From CAILKP01 sp038231815 (GTDB lineage: Bacteria; Planctomycetota; Phycisphaerae; Phycisphaerales; UBA1924): 6,431 nt of DNA. The stretch lies in contig JBBRKQ010000181.1 of the NCBI GenBank assembly GCA_038231815.1, positions 1 through 6,431 on the forward strand, read 5' to 3'. Shown here piece by piece: positions 1 to 5,018 of this stretch; positions within the stretch are counted from its first letter, which is position 1, and each line of letters begins with the position of its first letter. The notes under the pieces are model-generated. The model was given only the letters and a program-made list of their open reading frames with translations, was not told the DNA's origin and made no database searches. A program made the position numbers and the translations under genes.

Positions 1-177
1 GGGGATGGCCGAGAGCGCTTTGGCGGCCGCATCGCGGCTGGGGTGGTCTACGGCATCACCTGCGGCGGTGCAAAGGGCTAGAACGTGCTGCACGAGCGCG
101 AGGGTGGGCGCACCGACGATGTCTTTAGAGACTTCATCCAGTACGGTTTCAAAGTAAGAACTGGTAGACTCGGGCAT
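1..177 (-). CDS. N-terminal fragment of an unrecognised protein, cut by the left edge
   Basis: An open frame starts at an ATG (complement of 175-177) and runs without a stop to base 1, giving 59 residues that begin MPESTSSYFETVLDEVSK. I do not recognise the family. The visible part reads like a soluble, mostly helical segment: acidic near the start, then alternating Ala/Leu/Val stretches around VQHVLALCTAAG, with no signal peptide or membrane segment. Its composition is balanced, unlike the Arg/Pro-rich shadow frame on the same strand, and this is the main reason to believe it. It begins 76 bases after the stop of the methyltransferase on the same strand, so the two could be co-transcribed, although an inverted repeat lies between them. 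No Shine-Dalgarno sequence precedes the ATG. The function is unknown, and the C-terminal part lies outside the window. Confidence 0.6.
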   Translation of the reverse strand, partial: MPESTSSYFETVLDEVSKDIVGAPTLALVQHVLALCTAAGDAVDHPSRDAAAKALSAIP

Positions 178-243
178 GGGGCAGTGTACGGCTGGTGAGG
201 GCGAGCGCCCGGCGGGGCTATCGCTGCGAGCCGACCGGAGCGG

Positions 244-266
244 CCGCACAAGGTCAGGTTGTGCGG
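244..266 (-). terminator. Perfect 8-bp inverted repeat enclosing the methyltransferase stop codon
   Basis: CCGCACAA (244-251) and TTGTGCGG (259-266) are perfect reverse complements separated by a 7-base loop. The TGA stop of the minus-strand methyltransferase (254-256) lies inside the loop. The position at the 3' end of the gene fits a transcription terminator or an mRNA 3'-end stabiliser. No T-run follows on the minus strand, so a classical intrinsic terminator is not shown. The arms are strong enough to form a hairpin in RNA. Confidence 0.35.
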
Positions 267-1180
267 GGTGTGAGCGCCGAGACCAGATATACCACTGACC
301 CACCTGCGCTGTGGTAGGTTCCGCCGCGCAGGCCATCGGCCTCGCGCTGCACAGAGGCCAGGGCCAGAGTCCAAAGTTCGAAGAAATCCTGGTCACTTCC
401 GCCACCAGCGATGAAGTACCGGCGTGTATCGGATTCATTCCAGATCCAGATCTTGCGATCGGCCCAATCCAAGACTTGTTCTTTGAGGGCCTGCTGGGCG
501 GCGGTTGCGTAAGGCGGCACGAGGGGATTGGCACAATCGGATTGGTACACAGCGAGGTCTGTGAGGCCGAGTTCGGCGAACAGCCCGGGGAGCCGGTCGC
601 CGGTGGAGTTGTTGCCTTCGCCAGCTTGTTCTTTGCCGCACTCGCAGATTGCCTGAAACCGGACCAATTTTAAGCGCTGTTCCAGTGTGTCGCGGGGCTC
701 CATGCTTATCTGCAGCAGGGCTCCGGCCATGTTGTTGGGCTCGACAACCAGCAGTCGTCCGCCGGGGCGGAGGACGCGTGTCATCTGGCGCACGACGGCT
801 TTGTAATCGCGCACGTGCAGCAGGACGGTCTGGCAGGTCACCAGATCGAAGTGGTCATCATCAAACGGCAGGCGTTCGGCCTCACCTTGCATGTAGCGGA
901 CACGGTGGGCTATGCCCAGGGCGGTGGCGATCTCACCGGCGGAGCGCACCCATTCAGGTTCGCGGTCGATGCCGATGATGTTTGCTTCCTCGCAGAGGTG
1001 CGGCAGGATGGCCCGGCCCCAGTGACCGAGCCCCGAGCCGACATCAAGCACCCGCCGGGCACTGGCAAGGTTGAGCCGCCGGGCGACCAGGGCGAGGTAA
1101 TCCTGATTCCACCAGAAATCGCGCTGCGCACCGAAGTACTCTGCGGAGTGGAGACCTTGCTGTTTTGCCGGGAGAGCCAT
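254..1180 (-). CDS. Class I SAM-dependent methyltransferase (Methyltransf_11/UbiE-like fold)
   Basis: A 308-residue protein that should transfer a methyl group from S-adenosylmethionine to an unknown acceptor in the cytoplasm. Visible Rossmann-fold motifs: glycine-rich motif I VLDVGSGLG (residues 44-52); the acidic residue closing strand 2, IIGID (D72), expected to contact the ribose; the LPFDDDHFDLV segment (104-114); and VLRPGGRLLVVEPN (136-149). Beyond the core are about 150 further residues, with CECGK (179-183), a GEGNNSTGD stretch (188-196), and an aromatic region DRKIWIWNESDTRRYF (241-256). This tail probably shapes the substrate site. The open frame extends 15 codons further to a GTG at 1225. 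I prefer the ATG at 1180, because the extra N-terminus is Arg-rich and neither start has a Shine-Dalgarno site. The gene is divergent from trmL. The class is secure; the substrate cannot be told, and a role in the nearby glycan cluster is possible but unproven. Confidence 0.9.
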   Translation of the reverse strand: MALPAKQQGLHSAEYFGAQRDFWWNQDYLALVARRLNLASARRVLDVGSGLGHWGRAILPHLCEEANIIGIDREPEWVRSAGEIATALGIAHRVRYMQGEAERLPFDDDHFDLVTCQTVLLHVRDYKAVVRQMTRVLRPGGRLLVVEPNNMAGALLQISMEPRDTLEQRLKLVRFQAICECGKEQAGEGNNSTGDRLPGLFAELGLTDLAVYQSDCANPLVPPYATAAQQALKEQVLDWADRKIWIWNESDTRRYFIAGGGSDQDFFELWTLALASVQREADGLRGGTYHSAGGSVVYLVSALTPRTT

Positions 1181-1331
1181 GCGAAACGATAGTCGCGCGT
1201 GATCGGGAGACCGTCGCACGGGCACGACGAGATTTGTTGGGAGGGTGAGGTGTCCGTACGAGAGAGGCCTGCATGGATGATCTTTCTCTCAACCGGCGTG
1301 CATGCTCGCGGCGGGCGGCCAACACTCTGGC
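1181..1331. promoter_or_regulatory. Divergent intergenic spacer between the methyltransferase and trmL
   Basis: Both flanking genes are transcribed outward from this spacer, so their promoters should lie here. I could not find a convincing -35/-10 pair on either strand. The best plus-strand candidate, TTGTTG (1234-1239) with TACGAG (1257-1262), matches the consensus at only 6 of 12 positions. A dyad, GAGAGA (1260-1265) with TCTCTC (1285-1290), could be an operator or be chance. The role follows from gene orientation rather than from a recognised site. Confidence 0.35.
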
Positions 1332-1922
1332 ATGTCAAGCCCGTCTGGAGCAGCCATTCCGTCGCCCGTATCGAATCCTTTGGTGCATCCAATTCTAAAT
1401 ATTGTTCTGCACGAGCCAGAGATACCCAACAACACCGGAAACATTGGGCGGACGGCGGTGGCTACTGGCTGTGCGTTGCACCTGATCGAGCCGCTGGCGT
1501 TTGACACGTCAGAGAAGGCATGCAGGCGGGCCGGGCTTGATTACTGGGCCCGGCTTGCGCCGAAGCAGCACAAGAACTGGGAGGCTTTTTTAGAGGCGGA
1601 ACGGCCGGAGCCGGCGCGGATGTGGTTTTTTAGCACGAAGGCAACGACGTATGCCGGTAGCGTGGTGTACCGGCCGGGGGACTGGCTGGTGTTTGGCAAG
1701 GAAACCAAGGGATTGCCAGATGAGATGCTGGCCCGATACGCGGGCTCGCTGGTGACGCTGCCGATGATGCCGGGGGAACGATCATTGAATCTGGCGACGG
1801 CGGTGTGTGCTGCGGGCTATTTGGCGATTGACCAGTTCATTCGGGCCGGCGTTTTGAGCATTGATGGGCACGCCCGCCTTGGTGGGGCGGGTGGGCTTGC
1901 GGGTGGTGAACCGGCGATTTAG
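1332..1922 (+). CDS. trmL: tRNA (cytidine/uridine-34-2'-O)-methyltransferase TrmL (SPOUT family)
   Basis: TrmL methylates the 2'-hydroxyl of the wobble nucleotide 34 in certain tRNA-Leu species, using S-adenosylmethionine, and works as a dimer with a trefoil knot. The family signatures are all present: LNIVLHEPEIPNNTGNIGR (22-40), RRAGLDYW (65-72), LVFGKETKGLP (119-129) and the knot motif LPMMPGERSLNLATAV (143-158), which closely match E. coli TrmL. Length is 196 residues against about 157 in E. coli. The excess is a roughly 20-residue N-terminal extension and a Gly/Ala-rich tail after RAGVLSIDG. The start is uncertain: ATG 1302, ATG 1332 and GTG 1383 are all in frame and none has a Shine-Dalgarno site. 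GTG 1383 would place the protein start next to the usual family start. The gene reads in the same direction as the lipoprotein and glycosyltransferases downstream, but it is a housekeeping gene and its linkage to them is probably incidental. Confidence 0.93.
   Translation: MSSPSGAAIPSPVSNPLVHPILNIVLHEPEIPNNTGNIGRTAVATGCALHLIEPLAFDTSEKACRRAGLDYWARLAPKQHKNWEAFLEAERPEPARMWFFSTKATTYAGSVVYRPGDWLVFGKETKGLPDEMLARYAGSLVTLPMMPGERSLNLATAVCAAGYLAIDQFIRAGVLSIDGHARLGGAGGLAGGEPAI
1873..1891 (+). other. GC-rich stem-loop inside the 3' end of trmL
   Basis: CCCGCC (1873-1878) pairs perfectly with GGCGGG (1886-1891) across a 7-base loop. It begins about 50 bases before the trmL stop and encodes the Gly-rich tail. 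It looks like the stem of an intrinsic terminator but has no T-run after it and lies inside the coding frame. It may contribute to transcript ending or pausing, or be a by-product of the GC-rich tail. Confidence 0.25.
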
Positions 1923-1946
1923 AAACCGGCACGGGGCGGGCGGGTC

Positions 1947-1955
1947 TGGTACTAT
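1947..1955 (+). promoter_or_regulatory. Candidate extended -10 element upstream of the lipoprotein gene
   Basis: TGGTACTAT gives a TGn extension followed by TACTAT, matching TATAAT at four of six positions. No recognisable -35 hexamer lies 17 bases upstream. Transcription would begin near 1962, just before the possible starts at 1963, 1975 and 1999. This is a weak single-site prediction. Confidence 0.2.
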
Positions 1956-1998
1956 CTGCCAGATGAGCCCTGCGATGAACCAGCCTGTAGATGGACGA

Positions 1999-2250
1999 AT
2001 GAAGAAGCGCTTGCGTGCGAGCGACGCTGGCGGCCGACGTGGTGCGTTGGGCATGATGCTTGTAGCCAGCGCTGGGTTGAGCCTGCTTGCGCTTGGGGGC
2101 TGCGGCAAGCCGCTGCTGTCACCGGATGAGGAGCGCTCGCCGTTTGATCGGTACGACGGGATCCGGGCCCAATACGCCCCGCAGTACACGACTGATGAAT
2201 ACGGCTTGCGGAAGCCGAACCTGCGGAACCGGCTTGGCAATAAAGACTAA
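1999..2250 (+). CDS. Small predicted lipoprotein of unknown function
   Basis: An 83-residue protein with a bacterial lipoprotein signal: a basic n-region MKKRLR, a hydrophobic core MMLVASAGLSLLALGG (19-34) and a lipobox LGGC with the acylated cysteine at C35. After signal peptidase II cleavage about 49 residues remain. These are charged and Tyr/Arg-rich (SPFDRYDGIR, then EYGLRKPNLRNRL) with no hydrophobic segment, as expected for a membrane-anchored periplasmic peptide. Upstream in-frame ATGs at 1963 and 1975 would only lengthen the n-region. I chose 1999 because it gives the usual MKK start and has a GGA a few bases upstream, though this is not a real Shine-Dalgarno site. It lies 76 bases after trmL and 76 bases before the first glycosyltransferase, so it may lead the glycosyltransferase series. 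I do not recognise the family. The signal peptide is well supported; the function is unknown. Confidence 0.75.
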   Translation: MKKRLRASDAGGRRGALGMMLVASAGLSLLALGGCGKPLLSPDEERSPFDRYDGIRAQYAPQYTTDEYGLRKPNLRNRLGNKD

Positions 2251-2272
2251 AGCCGCTTGTGACGGTCCGTCC

Positions 2273-2301
2273 TTGGAGTTCTGAGGACATCTTTCTATAT
2301 G
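2273..2301 (+). promoter_or_regulatory. Weak sigma70-like promoter candidate before the first glycosyltransferase
   Basis: TTGGAG (2273-2278) and TATATG (2296-2301) are separated by 17 bases, the ideal spacing, but match the consensus hexamers at only three and four of six positions. The site lies just upstream of the glycosyltransferase start in an otherwise GC-rich stretch, giving a leader of roughly 20 bases. Without transcription data it remains a guess. Confidence 0.25.
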
Positions 2302-2326
2302 AAACTCTGGCACTGTGTCTGGCCCC

Positions 2327-3484
2327 ATGCACATTCTGCACGTTATCGGCAAGCTTGACCCCAAGCTTGGTGGCCCGATTGTTGTGTGCCGCGAGCTTGC
2401 GGCCGGGCAGGCGGCCCGTGGGCACAAAGTGAGTATTGTGACTTCATTGACAGTTGATGATGGCTGGGCAACTCGCAGCGGTGTGGAGGTGAAGGTTGTG
2501 CCGCCGGTGGGCAAGCCAGAGCAGGTGCTGGCCTTGCGCAATCGAGGGCTGATTCGCTCACTGGTGGAACGGCACGATATTGCGCACATTCACGGTATGT
2601 GGGAGGGGCTGCTGGCACAGGCGGCGAGTACGAGCGTGGCGGGGGGAAAACCGTACATTCACTCGCCACACGGGATGCTGGATGAGTGGGCCCTCTCGGT
2701 GGGCCGGATGAAGAAGCGGTTGGCGCTGGCGTGCGGGTTTGGCAAGATACTAAAGCTTGCCGGGGCGGTGATTGTGAGCAACGTGCATGAGCGCGAGTGT
2801 GTGGAGCGGGGGGGTTTTAGCAGCAGAGTTGAGCTTGTACCCCACGGGGTGAACTTGGCGGCGCTGGATGAGGCAAAGGGTGAGGAAAAGGCGGGCGGGC
2901 AACGTGATGGCGTTGCAGGGGGCAGTCCGTATATCTTGTTCTTGGGGCGGCTGCACACGGTGAAGGGTTTGCGGTTACTGACCGAGGCTTTCGGGGAGAT
3001 TGCAAAGGAATTTCCGGAGCACAAGCTGGTGCTGGCGGGCCCGGATGAGGGAGAGGGGCCAGCGCTGCGCGAGCTGGCGGGCGAACTGGGTTTGGCTGGA
3101 CGAGTGGTGCAGCCGGGGCCGCTGTGGGGAGCGGAGAAGGCCAGAACGCTGCGAGAGGCGGCGTGTTTTTGCCTGCTGAGCGAGCATGAAAACTTTGGGC
3201 TGAGCCTGGCTGAAGCGATGGCGTGTGGATGTGCGGTGGTGGCCTCGCGGCAGTGCCACTTTGATGAAATTGTCACGGCGGGCGCGGGGCTGGTGGTGGA
3301 GAGGACGCGCGCCGGCGCAGCGGAGGCGATTGCGAAGATCCTTAGAAATCCTGAGGCTTCTGCGGCGATGGGGCGGGCGGGGCGGCGGCTGGTGGAGGAG
3401 CGGTTTACATGGCCGGCGATTTGTGCGCGGTTTGACGAGATTTTTGACCGGACCATCGGCTCGCAGCAGCGCGTGAGCGGGTGA
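2327..3484 (+). CDS. Family 4 glycosyltransferase (GT-B fold), first of three
   Basis: A complete 385-residue retaining-type glycosyltransferase, probably cytoplasmic or membrane-associated, that moves a sugar from a nucleotide-sugar donor to a glycan or lipid-linked acceptor. The N-terminal acceptor domain starts with MHILHVIGKLDPKLGGP (1-17), including the glycine-rich loop, and holds HIHGMWEG (87-94) and SPHGMLDEW (113-121). The C-terminal donor domain begins near YILFLGRLHTVKGL (202-215), with R208 and K213 in the expected phosphate-binding positions. It carries the EX7E motif as E288 and E296 in HENFGLSLAEAMACG, and ends with the ERFTWP helix (358-363). A GTG at 2315 would add four residues. 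I prefer the ATG at 2327 because MHILHVI is the standard GT4 beginning. It resembles the next gene throughout, so the two are probably tandem paralogues in a surface-polysaccharide cluster. Sugar and linkage cannot be read from sequence. Confidence 0.93.
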   Translation: MHILHVIGKLDPKLGGPIVVCRELAAGQAARGHKVSIVTSLTVDDGWATRSGVEVKVVPPVGKPEQVLALRNRGLIRSLVERHDIAHIHGMWEGLLAQAASTSVAGGKPYIHSPHGMLDEWALSVGRMKKRLALACGFGKILKLAGAVIVSNVHERECVERGGFSSRVELVPHGVNLAALDEAKGEEKAGGQRDGVAGGSPYILFLGRLHTVKGLRLLTEAFGEIAKEFPEHKLVLAGPDEGEGPALRELAGELGLAGRVVQPGPLWGAEKARTLREAACFCLLSEHENFGLSLAEAMACGCAVVASRQCHFDEIVTAGAGLVVERTRAGAAEAIAKILRNPEASAAMGRAGRRLVEERFTWPAICARFDEIFDRTIGSQQRVSG

Positions 3485-3593
3485 CGTTGGGAGGACTTGG
3501 GGCGGATTGATGGCTGTGCCAATGCGGCAAACACTGTGCTAGGGCGCAGCGCTCTCAAGGTTGTGATATTCCTAGCCGACTACCATCGCTTCA

Positions 3594-4793
3594 ATGCGCA
3601 TTCTCCATGTTATTTCGTCTGTCGGCGCGGCTGGGGGCGGTCCGCCGGTTATTGCGGTGAAGCTTGCCGAGGCACAGGCGGAGCAGGGTGCGACGGTGGG
3701 AGTGCTGGCGTATGCGCCGCTGCCGGGTGATTTTTCTATTGTCGAGTCGATGAAGCGACAGGCGGCGATCGCGGAGAAGGCGGGGCACAAGCCGGTGCGG
3801 CTGCACATGGTGGCGCACCCCGGCAACGGGCTTGAGCCACTGACTGCAAGGCGGGCGCGGGCCGCTGCTAGGGAAGTGGTCGCCGACTATGACTTCGCGC
3901 ACGTGCACGCGATCTGGGAGCCGATACTGGGGGCGACGGCTAGTGTCTTTGCCGAGGCGGGAAAGCCGTACGCTGTGTGCCCGCACGGGATGCTGGACCC
4001 GTGGTCGCTGAGTCAACGCACGCTAAAAAAACGAATCGCGCTTAAGCTGTGGGTGCGCTCGATGCTTGATGGGGCGGCGTTTTTGCACATGGGCAACAAG
4101 GATGAAATGACACTTGTTGGCCCACTCAAACTGAAAGCCAAGTTTGAGCAGATTCCCAACGGTGTGTCGCTGAAAGAGTTTGCGGACTTACCAGCCCCGG
4201 GTACTTTTTACGATTCGCTGCCGGCGCTTGCGGGCAAGCGGTACATTCTGTTTATGAGCCGCCTTCACTACAAGAAGGGGTTGCGGCTCCTGGCCTGCGC
4301 GTTTACCGCGGCGGCACCGTCGCTGCCGGATGTTCACCTGGTTGTTGCCGGACCCGATGGGGGCGAGCAGGCACCGTTTGTTGAGATGATCAAGGCGGCC
4401 GGGCTGAGTGACCGGGTGCACCTGACCGGGCCGATTTACGGCACGCGGAAGCTGGCAGCTCTGGTTGATGCGGCCTGCTTTTGCCTGCCGAGCAGTCAGG
4501 AAGGATTTAGCGTAGCGATTACCGAGGCGCTGGCCATTGGCACGCCAGTGGTGGTTACAAAGGCTTGCCACTATCCGGAGGTTAGTGAATATGACTTGGG
4601 CGTTGAAACGGAGCTGACGACGGAATCTGTTGCCGCGGGGATGAAAAGCACGCTGGCGCGGACGGATCGGGCGGCGATTTCGGCCCGGGCTAAGTCGTTG
4701 ATCGCCGAGCGGTTTAACTGGCCGATGGTGGCGACGCAGACGCTGAAGCTTTATGCGGCGGCGCTGCAAGGTGCCGGATTGGGCGTGAAGTGA
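3594..4793 (+). CDS. Family 4 glycosyltransferase (GT-B fold), second of three
   Basis: A complete 399-residue enzyme of the same subfamily as its upstream neighbour. The N-terminal domain opens with MRILHVISSVGAAGGGPP (1-18) and contains HVHAIWEP (103-110) and CPHGMLDPWSL (129-139), a signature common in polysaccharide-cluster GT4 proteins. The donor domain has YILFMSRLHYKKGL (217-230), with R223 and K228 as likely donor-phosphate contacts. VVAGPDGGE (250-258) follows, and the EX7E pair is E303 and E311 in QEGFSVAITEALAIG. The terminal helix is ERFNWP (372-377). It differs from the first enzyme by a longer insert at about residues 45-80 and by FS instead of FG after the first EX7E glutamate, which suggests a different acceptor or sugar. 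The ATG at 3594 gives the canonical GT4 start but lacks a Shine-Dalgarno site. The 109-base gap after the preceding gene permits co-transcription. I could not find a convincing promoter in that gap. Confidence 0.93.
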   Translation: MRILHVISSVGAAGGGPPVIAVKLAEAQAEQGATVGVLAYAPLPGDFSIVESMKRQAAIAEKAGHKPVRLHMVAHPGNGLEPLTARRARAAAREVVADYDFAHVHAIWEPILGATASVFAEAGKPYAVCPHGMLDPWSLSQRTLKKRIALKLWVRSMLDGAAFLHMGNKDEMTLVGPLKLKAKFEQIPNGVSLKEFADLPAPGTFYDSLPALAGKRYILFMSRLHYKKGLRLLACAFTAAAPSLPDVHLVVAGPDGGEQAPFVEMIKAAGLSDRVHLTGPIYGTRKLAALVDAACFCLPSSQEGFSVAITEALAIGTPVVVTKACHYPEVSEYDLGVETELTTESVAAGMKSTLARTDRAAISARAKSLIAERFNWPMVATQTLKLYAAALQGAGLGVK

Positions 4794-4804
4794 GGGAGTG
4801 TTCA

Positions 4805-4821
4805 GGCACTTTTGCAGTGCC
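4805..4821 (+). terminator. Short stem-loop just after the second glycosyltransferase
   Basis: GGCACT (4805-4810) and AGTGCC (4816-4821) are perfect reverse complements with a 5-base loop TTTGC. The structure starts 11 bases after the stop codon, a typical place for a terminator. The stem has only six pairs and no T-run follows, so it may be a weak, Rho-assisted or non-functional hairpin. Confidence 0.3.
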
Positions 4822-4825
4822 GCAA

Positions 4826-4854
4826 GGACGGACGGATGGACGGATAGACGGACG
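4826..4854 (+). repeat. Imperfect GGAC/GGAT tetranucleotide tract
   Basis: Seven consecutive tetramers read GGAC, GGAC, GGAT, GGAC, GGAT, AGAC, GGAC, followed by a G. The tract is non-coding, between the second and third glycosyltransferase genes and about 165 bases before the latter's start. The interruptions suggest an old, decayed microsatellite rather than an actively slipping one. Confidence 0.7.
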
Positions 4855-4934
4855 CGAAGGGGGCCGTGCGACTTGATTTGGCGTTTGCGGGAGCCGGCTA
4901 GGGTCTCACCGCGTTGTGGCTTTAGCTCCTAATG

Positions 4935-4969
4935 TTGCGGCCAAGTTATTGCCGCCGGAATTTGCGGCC
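4935..4969 (+). repeat. Pair of 8-bp direct repeats TTGCGGCC upstream of the third glycosyltransferase
   Basis: TTGCGGCC occurs at 4935-4942 and again at 4962-4969, 27 bases apart start to start, about 50-85 bases upstream of the next start codon. Spacing and location would suit a regulator binding site, but in DNA this GC-rich an 8-mer pair can arise by chance. No promoter was recognised in the same stretch apart from a poor TAAGAT -10-like hexamer at 4976-4981. Confidence 0.2.
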
Positions 4970-5018
4970 GATTTGTAAGATAAACCATTGAGCCCCGACT
5001 GGTCCTGCCCGCGCCCAC

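Noticed and set aside
199..210. GGGCG-AG-CGCCC palindrome downstream of the methyltransferase
   Set aside because: Only five pairs around a two-base centre in GC-rich DNA; too short to distinguish from chance.
311..1192. Plus-strand open frames across the methyltransferase
   Set aside because: They are antisense to a gene with all class I methyltransferase motifs and show no family signature.
1260..1290. GAGAGA/TCTCTC dyad in the divergent spacer as a hairpin or operator
   Set aside because: Only six pairs with a loop of about 19 bases and simple-sequence arms; mentioned in the spacer entry but not supported as a separate site.
910..1392. A 160-codon minus-strand frame overlapping the methyltransferase start and running into trmL
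   Set aside because: It is in a different frame from the motif-bearing methyltransferase, has low-complexity Arg/Ser/Pro composition and overlaps two well-supported genes.
2259..2272. GACGGTCCGTC near-palindrome between the lipoprotein and first glycosyltransferase genes
   Set aside because: An 11-base dyad with a single-base centre cannot form a hairpin, and nothing else marks it as an operator.
2659..3558. A 299-codon minus-strand open frame opposite the first glycosyltransferase
   Set aside because: Its translation is Ser/Pro/Ala/Arg-rich with no recognisable motif, and the plus strand here encodes a complete GT4 enzyme. It is a GC-rich shadow frame.
4873..4904. TTGATT followed by TAGGGT as a promoter for the third glycosyltransferase
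   Set aside because: The spacing is about 20 bases and the -10 match is poor; not better than chance in this region.
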